From NCBI GenBank assembly GCA_017520845.1, contig JAFXEU010000052.1, forward strand, positions 87,621 through 151,620: a stretch of 64,000 nt of DNA. The letters are read 5' to 3'. The notes beneath the pieces were generated by a model. That model was given only the letters and a program-made list of their open reading frames with translations. It was not told the origin of the DNA and searched no databases. The stretch is from Kiritimatiellia bacterium. Its GTDB lineage: Bacteria; Verrucomicrobiota; Kiritimatiellia; RFP12; UBA1067. Positions within the stretch are counted from its first letter, which is position 1, and the number at the start of each line of letters is the position of its first letter. The translations under genes and the position numbers were made by a program. Shown one piece after another: positions 53,585 through 61,320 of the stretch.

Positions 53585-55270
53585 ATGGAGAGAAAGGTTA
53601 TAGGCAAAGTCGCGGCACTCGAGAACAACCCGAGTACGATTGACCATTTTTACTTCTGGACAGACAAAGATACGCTTTTAAATCCATTCGATGTCGTAGT
53701 TGTAGAGCATGTCAGAGGTAGCAAGACATATGGCGTAGTTGAGGAGATTTCACATATAACGGATTCTGAGAGTTTTCTAGGCGAATACTTCTCGAATGAT
53801 TTTGGTTCTTTGGACGTTGTCCCTAATACTGAGCGCGTCGGAATGAACTTTGTGCTTGCGCGTGTGGTCAAGAACACTCAGAATATCTATATTCCGGTGC
53901 AGAATGGACAGCGGGTGTCGTTGGGAGGTCGTGAAGACATAGAGGAGGCTTTGGGTCTTGACGAGGTGAAAAACAAGACGGTTTGCGGGTATCTGCAGAT
54001 GTATGAAGGAGTTGACGGTGCCGAGGTGGATTTGCCTGTGTATGTGAACTCGGATTTCCTGATAGGCCCCGAGGGCGCGCACTTGAACATTTCCGGAATC
54101 TCTGGTTTGGCCACAAAAACTTCTTATGCAATGTTTCTTCTGAACGCTTTGCAGCAGAAGTACATGGCGACCAAGGAGAAGAAGTCTGTTGCTTATATCT
54201 TCTTAAATGTTAAGGGACGCGACCTTCTGACAATTGACCAGCCAGGACAGTCATTAAGTGATTTTGACAAAGCCATGTATAAAGACATGGGATTGGAGGA
54301 GAAACCGTTTCAAAACGTTCGGTATTTTTATCCTTACGGTGGGCGTGATACGATTAAGAGTTATGTTAGGCCCGAAGTGTTCGAAGTGCAACGCAAGGCA
54401 AAGCGAGCGAAGAAGTTTAAGTTTTCTTTCAAGGAAGATAAGGAAAACCTTGATCTGTTGTTCTCGAATGTGGATGACCCAACGCAAACGATGGAGTCGA
54501 TCATCAACTTTATTGTTTCGGAGCAAAAGCCATTTAATACGGTTGATTCGTGGGACAGCATGCTTGAAGCAATCCAAGAAATGGGAGAGAAGGGAGGTTC
54601 GGCGGCCAGCAAGGAAATTTCGGTCATGAGTTGGCGTAAATTTAAACGGATCGTTAAGAAGTCTATATCAATTGACAAGATGTTTACGGATGAAGTACGT
54701 CCGGAGAAAGATGAGGTTCGTCTTGAGTCCGCAATTCGTGGCATAAAACCAAATGAAGTGTTTGTGATAGATGTCGCTAAGCAAGACGAGAATATGCAGG
54801 CGTTTGTATTTGGCGCGGTTATGCAGGCTGTGACGCGGTTGAAACTTGGTGACTTTGATGAGGACATGACGGCGGAGGAACGCAAGCAGGTGCCGGACCG
54901 GATTGTGTTGTTTGTTGATGAGCTTAATAAGTATGCTGCGGCCGATGCGCCGAAGTCGTCGCCTATTCTGCGTCTGCTCCTTGACATTGCGGAGCGCGGC
55001 CGATCATTGGGTATTGTTCTGTTCTCGGCAGAACAGTTCAAGAGTTCGATCCACAAGCGCGTTTCTGGCAATTGCTCGACCCACGCATACGGGCGGACGA
55101 ACAGCGTTGAGGTCTCGGATAAGACCTATTCGTTCGTGCCGAACACATACAAGAATATGATGACACGCCTTAAACAGGGGCATTATATAATTCAGAATCC
55201 AGTTTTTCATTCATTGCTCAAAGTGCGCTTCCCTATGCCACTTTACAAACAGGACAAGGGGGATAATTGA
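53585..55270 (+). CDS. HerA/FtsK-like DNA translocase ATPase with atypical P-loop
   Basis: The 561-residue protein has an N-terminal HAS-barrel-like beta domain (residues about 1-120; GKVAALENNPSTIDHFYFW, FDVVVVEHVRGSKTYGVV) and a RecA-like motor. The Walker A position reads GISGLATKTS (residues 171-180), one residue longer than the usual form and lacking the Gly before Lys. Walker B is IVLFVDELNKY (Asp445, Glu446), followed by ERGRSLGIVLFSAEQ with the expected Arg and sensor residues. HerA proteins form hexamers that pump double-stranded DNA. AGGAGG precedes the ATG. It is placed directly after the NurA-like gene, and its stop is one base before the next ATG. Confidence 0.82.
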   Translation: MERKVIGKVAALENNPSTIDHFYFWTDKDTLLNPFDVVVVEHVRGSKTYGVVEEISHITDSESFLGEYFSNDFGSLDVVPNTERVGMNFVLARVVKNTQNIYIPVQNGQRVSLGGREDIEEALGLDEVKNKTVCGYLQMYEGVDGAEVDLPVYVNSDFLIGPEGAHLNISGISGLATKTSYAMFLLNALQQKYMATKEKKSVAYIFLNVKGRDLLTIDQPGQSLSDFDKAMYKDMGLEEKPFQNVRYFYPYGGRDTIKSYVRPEVFEVQRKAKRAKKFKFSFKEDKENLDLLFSNVDDPTQTMESIINFIVSEQKPFNTVDSWDSMLEAIQEMGEKGGSAASKEISVMSWRKFKRIVKKSISIDKMFTDEVRPEKDEVRLESAIRGIKPNEVFVIDVAKQDENMQAFVFGAVMQAVTRLKLGDFDEDMTAEERKQVPDRIVLFVDELNKYAAADAPKSSPILRLLLDIAERGRSLGIVLFSAEQFKSSIHKRVSGNCSTHAYGRTNSVEVSDKTYSFVPNTYKNMMTRLKQGHYIIQNPVFHSLLKVRFPMPLYKQDKGDN

Positions 55271-55271
55271 A

Positions 55272-55934
55272 ATGTCGGATAGATGTGACAACGGTTGTTG
55301 TAACATTAAAGAGCTTGCGCAATGGTTTTGGCCAGTGTTCAAGGATTTGTGCAAAAGACATAAGTTGCTTGTGTTTGTATGTGGGGTGTGGTATGGGTAC
55401 GTTGGGTGGCGTGATAAGAAGTCTAATAACCCATTTCTTTGGGCAGTGAAATCATTTTTGAAAGGATTTGATTGTAAGTTCTTATCGTGTATGATCCTTT
55501 GCTTGCTTGTGTCAGAAATTCCATTTGTTGTAACATTGGTCAACGGCAAGTGGGATTTTAGTAGTGTAGCATTGATTGTGCCGTTATTTTCTGCGTTGCC
55601 AGCATTGATGGGGATGGTCTTGTTAGATTATCTTTTAGAGCCTGATCTTAGTCGCACGATTTTATTCCCGGCGATATTGGCAATGATTTTCATGGCATTA
55701 TTTGGATATTATTACGGTGCAGTAAAGCCAAGTCTTGCCGGAATATATGTTGTTACGATGTGTGTCTTTTTTATGTCATGGTGCATTAAGGTGGGAGATC
55801 AACGAATGATAGAAAAGAACGATGATGCACAAAGCGTACTACCTAATGTGGCGAACGCGACACCGGATATTTCACATCAAGACGTGGTTCAGAGAGGCTC
55901 GAAAACGATAACCATAAACCGTCCTAAAGGGTGA
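55272..55934 (+). CDS. Small membrane protein of the operon
   Basis: This 220-residue protein has a Cys-rich start (MSDRCDNGCC) and three or four hydrophobic segments: about residues 35-48, 70-90, 95-120 and 130-165 (SSVALIVPLFSALPALMGMV; LFPAILAMIFMALFGYYYG). A soluble tail of about 50 residues ends in TITINRPKG. No enzymatic motif is visible. Membrane proteins in defence operons often serve as effectors or anchors, but that is only an inference here. Base composition is AT-rich compared with the housekeeping genes. It begins one base after the HerA gene and ends four bases before the DGQHR gene. Confidence 0.75.
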   Translation: MSDRCDNGCCNIKELAQWFWPVFKDLCKRHKLLVFVCGVWYGYVGWRDKKSNNPFLWAVKSFLKGFDCKFLSCMILCLLVSEIPFVVTLVNGKWDFSSVALIVPLFSALPALMGMVLLDYLLEPDLSRTILFPAILAMIFMALFGYYYGAVKPSLAGIYVVTMCVFFMSWCIKVGDQRMIEKNDDAQSVLPNVANATPDISHQDVVQRGSKTITINRPKG

Positions 55935-55938
55935 TTCT

Positions 55939-57246
55939 ATGATTCGATATGCAACAAAGGTAAGTCAACCGATTGGCGATTTCTATCTCGTTTCTTTGCC
56001 CGCGCGTGTGCTACGTGAGATGTGCTTTAGCCAGCCCTATGAAAGATATCGGCAGGATTCGTCAGGTAGTGTAGAAAATAGTTCTTGGTTTCAACGTGTC
56101 TTTAATAAAAGACGAACAAATCCTATTGCGGAATTTTTAAAGACTCAAGACGCCACATTGCCAGGAACCATTGTCTTGGCGGCAAATTATTCGGAGAATG
56201 GGGCGTTTATAACCGATGATGATACTGTTTTTCAGTCTGAAAAGTGTTGGAAAGCGAGAAGATGTTCTATCGGGTTTGACGGGCATCAAGATAGTTTGTA
56301 TGAATTGAACATTCCAAATAATCCTAAGTCGGCGATGGTGGTTGATGGGCAACATCGAATTGGAGGATTCAAAGATCAGAGTGATGAAGTCCTTTCGATG
56401 GAAGTTCCATGTGCGATCTTCTTAGACTTGCCGATTCCTTTACAAGCCTATGTTTTTGCAACGATCAATTTTAACCAAAAGCCTGTTAATAAAAGTTTGA
56501 ACTATGAGTTGTTTGCTTTTGATATTGATAATGAAAAACCAACGACTTGGTCTCCGGACAAGTTGGCGGTGTTTCTTTCCAGAAAATTGAATGTTGACAA
56601 AAATTCTCCTTTCTTCGGTCATATTAAAATTGGTGCCGTTGATCGCACTGAAGATGCTAAAGATCGTATTGTCGAGTGGAAGATATCAACTGCGACGATA
56701 GTTGCAGGCATATTATTGTTGATTACAAAGAATTCGCAAGACGATCGTAATAAATTGAACCAAATCCCAATAGGTAAAAGGGATCGTTCGGTGTTGATTG
56801 GATTTAATTGTGATGAAGAGAAGTTGCCATTGCGTACATTGTATATTTCTAATGATGATAATTTGATATATGTAATAATACTTAACTTCTTTACTGCAGT
56901 TAAAGGGTTACTCAATAGTGAAGATAATAACTTTGAGGTGTTCCAAAAAACGGCAGGTGTTACTGCGTTATTTAAGGTATTACAGATATTGCTGGTTGAT
57001 GTATTCAAGAATGATGCTATTGACTTGAGTAGTATTATGTGGGTTGAACGCTTTTCCTCACAGCAGAGGATCGTTGATTTCAATGATTCCTTATTGTTGG
57101 GCTCCTCTGGTTCCCATGCTGGAAGGATTCGTGATATGTTATTGTTAATGGCAGGACATGAGAAACTGGCTGATTTCAAGGATAAAGATTGTTACCATGA
57201 ATACGAACGTCTTTGGACAAACGCAAAGGTGATTCCCAATGCTTAA
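55939..57246 (+). CDS. DGQHR-domain protein (DndB-like)
   Basis: The 435-residue protein carries the DGQHR motif as MVVDGQHRIGGF (residues 136-140), followed by AYVFATINFNQKPVNKSL, a second conserved block of this family. DGQHR proteins include DndB, the repressor of DNA phosphorothioation genes, and relatives in DNA-modification and mobile-element loci; the fold is ParB/Srx-related and binds nucleotides. The C-terminal region (residues 250-435) is helical. No dndA/C/D/E genes lie nearby. Codons are strongly AT-rich. It overlaps the next gene by eight bases (ATGCTTAA). Confidence 0.82.
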   Translation: MIRYATKVSQPIGDFYLVSLPARVLREMCFSQPYERYRQDSSGSVENSSWFQRVFNKRRTNPIAEFLKTQDATLPGTIVLAANYSENGAFITDDDTVFQSEKCWKARRCSIGFDGHQDSLYELNIPNNPKSAMVVDGQHRIGGFKDQSDEVLSMEVPCAIFLDLPIPLQAYVFATINFNQKPVNKSLNYELFAFDIDNEKPTTWSPDKLAVFLSRKLNVDKNSPFFGHIKIGAVDRTEDAKDRIVEWKISTATIVAGILLLITKNSQDDRNKLNQIPIGKRDRSVLIGFNCDEEKLPLRTLYISNDDNLIYVIILNFFTAVKGLLNSEDNNFEVFQKTAGVTALFKVLQILLVDVFKNDAIDLSSIMWVERFSSQQRIVDFNDSLLLGSSGSHAGRIRDMLLLMAGHEKLADFKDKDCYHEYERLWTNAKVIPNA

Positions 57247-58807
57247 AGATCACGAACCGATATTTGGTAAGAACGTCATTGAGACGTTGTCTGAGGGGAT
57301 GTATGACAATCCCTTGTTTCTTTATCGTGAGTACGTTCAGAACTCGGCAGATGCAATCGATGCGGCTGTTGAGGCCGGAGTGCTTGAAAAAGATGATGGA
57401 CAGATTCAGATAACGATAGACTCCAACAAACGGCAAGTTGTATTCTTTGATAATGGAATCGGAATTGCGAAATGTAACGTCCCAGCGATGTTGGCGAATA
57501 TTGGTAACTCGAATAAGGACCGCTTGAAGAACAAGGGGTTTCGTGGCATTGGTCGTCTTGGCGGTCTTGGCTATTGCCGTATTGTTCGATTTGAAACTTC
57601 TGTCAAAGGCGAGTCGGAAAAAAGTGTCTTGGAGTGGGATGCCGATTCGCTCCATGCAATCCTTGTTGATCAGCGCGAACAGATCGATGCGGGAGAACTC
57701 ATCAAGCGCATAACAACCGTGCATACGGAGAAAGCTAATATCGATGAACACTTTTTCCGGGTGTCGTTGATAGACATTCTAGAGACAAGTGATGATCTGC
57801 TGGATGTAGAGGATGTCCGTAAGTATCTGTCGATGGTTGCCCCAGTCCCCTTTGACTACCAGCGTTTTAGGTTCGTTTCAGAGATAGAGGCCTTCATCAA
57901 AGAAAACAGACTGCCAAAACCTCATGAATATCAAGTGTATCTCAATGGTGATGAGATACGCAAGGGGTATGCGACACCATTGGTAATTGACGGTGGTACG
58001 AAGACTGTTGATGTGCTGGATGTGGTGTGTCGTCTTCTTAAGCATAATGGCAAAATGGTCGGGTGGTATTGGTTCTGTGTGAGTCGTTTTGAAGGTGTCC
58101 TCCCGAAAGCGTGTTGGCAGCGTTGTATTCGTTTGCGGAAGTCGAATATCCAGATCGGCGAAGCAGATTGTCTGTCCAATCACCCAAAGCGTGGACAGGC
58201 TCTTTGGAAGGAAGATCGCGGCAACAACTATTTCATGGGGGAAATCCATGCCCTGGACGAACGGTTGATTCCAAATTCACGGCGCGATTATTTTAATCAA
58301 GATGTTGCATGCCGCGAGTTTGAGGCGGCACTCGCCGATGAGTTTCTGCAACTTCACAGTTTGTATCATAAGGCCAGTGAGATTCGGTCGTCAGCGCAAA
58401 TCATTCAGCGCGCCAACGACGAACTTAAGGCGTTTCAAAAGAAGGATAGAGCAAGAGAATTTTTTGATTCTAAAGAACGAGAAAGAGAGCTTCGTCGGGT
58501 GGAAGAGCAGGTAAAAAAAGCTGAAAGGGCCTCTGCAGGTCTCGATCGGATGAGAAAGAGTTTGGCCGATCATGACGAGACGCCGTCGGCAGTAGTATTC
58601 GACGCTTATGACCGCGAGACGCCAAAGCTTAGCGCGTCCGCCCCAGCAAAAGAAACCTTGCCTAAGTCTGATTTTGTTAAAGACACGTTGCCAAATTCCA
58701 CGCGGAGGGTACTTGATCAGGTTTTTGCAGTGGTGGATGCGGTTTTGCCACCTGAAGATGCGAAACTGCTGAGAGCCGCAATTATGAAGAGATTTGGCCG
58801 AAAATGA
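57239..58807 (+). CDS. GHKL (Hsp90/MutL/MORC-type) ATPase
   Basis: The N-terminal 200 residues carry the ATP-binding motifs of the Bergerat fold: the N-box EYVQNSADAID (Glu31, Asn35, Asp38), the first Gly box DNGIGI (residues 71-76), and the lid box KGFRGIGRLGGLG (residues 99-111). The middle region (200-380) resembles an Hsp90/MutL transducer. The tail is a charged coiled coil (residues about 410-460; ERERELRRVEEQVKKAERAS) with a short C-terminal helical domain. GHKL ATPases of this shape are clamps that close around DNA or clients when ATP binds, so it may sense or hold foreign DNA for the HerA-NurA motor. Overlaps both neighbours (8 bases before, ATGA after). Confidence 0.85.
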   Translation: MLKDHEPIFGKNVIETLSEGMYDNPLFLYREYVQNSADAIDAAVEAGVLEKDDGQIQITIDSNKRQVVFFDNGIGIAKCNVPAMLANIGNSNKDRLKNKGFRGIGRLGGLGYCRIVRFETSVKGESEKSVLEWDADSLHAILVDQREQIDAGELIKRITTVHTEKANIDEHFFRVSLIDILETSDDLLDVEDVRKYLSMVAPVPFDYQRFRFVSEIEAFIKENRLPKPHEYQVYLNGDEIRKGYATPLVIDGGTKTVDVLDVVCRLLKHNGKMVGWYWFCVSRFEGVLPKACWQRCIRLRKSNIQIGEADCLSNHPKRGQALWKEDRGNNYFMGEIHALDERLIPNSRRDYFNQDVACREFEAALADEFLQLHSLYHKASEIRSSAQIIQRANDELKAFQKKDRAREFFDSKERERELRRVEEQVKKAERASAGLDRMRKSLADHDETPSAVVFDAYDRETPKLSASAPAKETLPKSDFVKDTLPNSTRRVLDQVFAVVDAVLPPEDAKLLRAAIMKRFGRK

Positions 58808-60819
58808 GCAATCGTAAAGTTCTGCTTATAGAGCCCAATTATAAGAATAAGTATCCTCCAATGGGGCTAATGAAGCTGGCGATGTATTATCGCCTGCAAG
58901 GTGATGATGTTACGTTCTGGAAGGGGGACTTCACTTCTTTTGTTGTCGAAGAACTTTTAAAAGATTTGTTTCGAAGGCTCGAAGAGGCGGTAAAGTTCTT
59001 TGATCAAGATGAAGATGCGGTATTTGACCTTACTCGTATTCGTGCTGAGACTCCAGCGATTCGGGATTACATTCGCACAGGTAAGATTGTTTCAGATTCT
59101 ACTTTAGAGTTGCTTGTTGAGACGACGCCGACATTAAGAAGATGGCTAGAAGATTATCGAGGTCGTTTTAAAACGAAGTGGTATTTCAAAGAACCTCGCT
59201 GGGATTTGGTCGGGGTTACAACACTTTTTACCTTTTATTGGGATATCACAATAGAAACGATAGAATTTGCTAAACGAATCTGTAAGGATTGGAAGCACAA
59301 TGTACATGTTGGTGGTGTCCTTGCGTCGGTGGTTCCTGAACGAGTCCAAAAGGCAACGGGTATAAAACCGCATTGTGGAATATTGAATATCACGCACTTT
59401 CGAGGTGACGCTGTTTTGCCCGCTCCGTTTGCAAAGACAGCGATTGATGCTTTGCCGTTAGATTATTCTATTCTTGACGAAATAGATTATCAATACCCTG
59501 AGACGGATGCATTTTATGGGTATGCAACGCGCGGATGTGTTAATCATTGCCCGTTTTGTGTTGTCCCGATCTTGGAGCCTGAATATCGTGATTTTATTCC
59601 GTTGAAAGAGCGCATTGAGTACGCAACGAAGGCGTTTGGCGAGCAACGTAATCTTTTGCTTCTGGACAATAACGTCTTTGCTTCGGCACAATTTAATAAG
59701 ATCATAGACGATATTAAGGCCTGTGGCTTTGGGCGGAATGATAAGTATGTGCGCCCCAATCAGCTCAAGATAGCCGTCCGTCAGTTGAAAAAGGGGTGGA
59801 ATGATCGCGCGTATTTACGGCGTATAGTCCGACTGTTGGGCGAGTACAAGGATTGGTCGGAACAGCACGAAAGCGAGGAGAGGTTCAATCGCTTGTTTTC
59901 ACTTTTGTCCAACAATGGGCTTCTACATGATTACACGGCGACAAGGGCTGGTGTATTGGCTGTATATAAAGAAATCAAAAATGATTATGATGCGTGGCAT
60001 AAGAAACGGTCGCGCCCGATCACTCGAATTGTAGATTTCAACCAAGGGCTTGACGCAAGGTTGGCAACACCAGCAAGGATGCGAAAGTTGTCTGAGATAT
60101 CTATTCGCCCGTTGCGCATTGCCTTTGATAATTGGGCTTTTCGATTGCATTATGTCCGGGCTATTAAATTGGGCGCCGAGAATGGAATTGTGAATTCCTC
60201 AAATTACCTGTTGTATAATTTCAAGGATAAGCCTGATGATTTATATAACAGACTGCGTATTAATATAGATTTGTGTGATGCTCTTGGAATAAATATTTAT
60301 TCATTTCCAATGAAGTATCACCCAATTACAGATCCTGATTATTTCTCTAATAGGGATTATATTGGTGAGCACTGGAATCGCAAGTACATACGTGCGATTC
60401 AGTCTGTTTTGAATTCGACTCACGGGAAAATTGGGAGAGGACGAACTTTCTTTTTTAAAGCCTTTGGTAGGAATCTTAAAGAATTTCATGAATTGCTAGA
60501 TATGCCAGAGGCATTTATTATTAGGCGTTGGGATGCGGAAATTAGTGGTCTTAAGGCAAGATGGCTTAGAGCTCGTAAGGCGATGTCAGTAAAGGAACGT
60601 GAGATTGCTAAGGATATTGTCAATGCGAATATCTTTAATGCGGACGATATAAAGAAGTTGCCTGTTCGTGTGGCAGATTTCTTGTCATACTACATGATTC
60701 GTAGGGAGGATATTCCTGATGTGTCGGCGCAAGATAAGAAGACTTACATCGCCGAATTTGAAGCATCATGTACATCTGAGGTGTCTGATCTATGCCGTCA
60801 ATTGCTGGCTCAATGTTAA
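58804..60819 (+). CDS. Radical SAM enzyme with a B12-binding-like N-terminal region
   Basis: The 671-residue protein starts VLLIEPNYKNKYPPMGLMKL, resembling the Rossmann cobalamin-binding domain of class B radical SAM enzymes, with an insertion at residues about 60-115. The core has GYATRGCVNHCPFCVVP: Cys245, Cys249 and Cys252 form the C-x3-C-x2-C that binds the 4Fe-4S cluster. Later landmarks are LLLDNNVFA and FNQGLDARLATPARM, as in B12-type radical SAM barrels. The C-terminal 150 residues are basic and helical. Such enzymes methylate or rearrange unreactive carbons; here DNA or a nucleotide is the likely target given the neighbours, but no direct evidence shows this. The ATG overlaps the GHKL stop (ATGA). 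Confidence 0.82.
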   Translation: MSNRKVLLIEPNYKNKYPPMGLMKLAMYYRLQGDDVTFWKGDFTSFVVEELLKDLFRRLEEAVKFFDQDEDAVFDLTRIRAETPAIRDYIRTGKIVSDSTLELLVETTPTLRRWLEDYRGRFKTKWYFKEPRWDLVGVTTLFTFYWDITIETIEFAKRICKDWKHNVHVGGVLASVVPERVQKATGIKPHCGILNITHFRGDAVLPAPFAKTAIDALPLDYSILDEIDYQYPETDAFYGYATRGCVNHCPFCVVPILEPEYRDFIPLKERIEYATKAFGEQRNLLLLDNNVFASAQFNKIIDDIKACGFGRNDKYVRPNQLKIAVRQLKKGWNDRAYLRRIVRLLGEYKDWSEQHESEERFNRLFSLLSNNGLLHDYTATRAGVLAVYKEIKNDYDAWHKKRSRPITRIVDFNQGLDARLATPARMRKLSEISIRPLRIAFDNWAFRLHYVRAIKLGAENGIVNSSNYLLYNFKDKPDDLYNRLRINIDLCDALGINIYSFPMKYHPITDPDYFSNRDYIGEHWNRKYIRAIQSVLNSTHGKIGRGRTFFFKAFGRNLKEFHELLDMPEAFIIRRWDAEISGLKARWLRARKAMSVKEREIAKDIVNANIFNADDIKKLPVRVADFLSYYMIRREDIPDVSAQDKKTYIAEFEASCTSEVSDLCRQLLAQC

Positions 60820-60827
60820 GGGGGCTC

Positions 60828-60944
60828 ATGACGAGTATATCTTTAACGTTGGTGCTCAATGTAGCCGGGCCGCGCGAATCGAAGGTTCAAGGACTTCAGG
60901 CAAGGACGAAGGTGGTTTTAAAAGAATTGCAGTTGGCGGCGTGA
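60828..60944 (+). CDS. Small ORF after the operon, 38 residues
   Basis: It starts eight bases after the radical SAM stop codon and reads MTSISLTLVLNVAGPRESKV, then a basic helix ending ELQLAA. GGGGG precedes it closely. It has no recognisable family and could be a tail gene of the operon or a remnant. Confidence 0.3.
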   Translation: MTSISLTLVLNVAGPRESKVQGLQARTKVVLKELQLAA

Positions 60945-60959
60945 CCAAGGTGGACATTC

Positions 60960-61127
60960 ATGTTGAATGAGGATGAGGCATGGCATAATACTGGCAGAGG
61001 GGGTGAAGAACTTGAAAAGATTGTCGCAAGGCACAAGATGCAGTTCCTGGAGTTGAAGGAGTCGTTCAATGTCAAGCGCATCGGCGAGTTGTTTTTGACA
61101 ACTGGGGGCTTGGAAGTGCGGGTATAA
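60960..61127 (+). CDS. Small ORF, 55 residues
   Basis: It reads MLNEDEAWHNTGRGGEELEK, then a helical charged part, ending GGLEVRV. AAGGTGG lies six bases upstream of the ATG, so translation is plausible. The stop codon directly abuts the next small ORF. Family unknown. Confidence 0.4.
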   Translation: MLNEDEAWHNTGRGGEELEKIVARHKMQFLELKESFNVKRIGELFLTTGGLEVRV

Positions 61128-61211
61128 ATGGCGGAAGTGAAGATGAGAATCTGCCCGTCGGCTGAAGTTGGCGGGGTGAAGTGGCCAGTGTGCGGTCGGG
61201 CTATCGCATAA
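61128..61211 (+). CDS. Small ORF, 27 residues
   Basis: It reads MAEVKMRICPSAEVGGVKWP and ends VCGRAIA; the two Cys positions could be half of a metal site. It begins on the base after the preceding stop. This is the weakest of the three small ORFs. The rest of 61212-61320 holds no gene; it leads into the ribosome site of the next gene. Confidence 0.25.
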   Translation: MAEVKMRICPSAEVGGVKWPVCGRAIA

Positions 61212-61320
61212 AATATCGTAGAAATGGGAACTCTCATTCCCCGCTATTCAACTATTGAGCGGACAGGTCATATTTGATACAATTGCTTTATAGTGAGTAG
61301 GGTAAAAAGGAGTTTTGTTT

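Noticed and set aside
52429-60819. Dnd/Ssp phosphorothioation or Dpd 7-deazaguanine system
   Set aside because: Only the DGQHR protein is shared in type; no cysteine desulfurase, DndC/D/E, SspB/C/D or TGT-like gene is present.
61315-61320. TTG 61315 as start of the sigma-54 activator
   Set aside because: AAGGAG fits the ATG at 61321 (eight bases) and is too close to the TTG.
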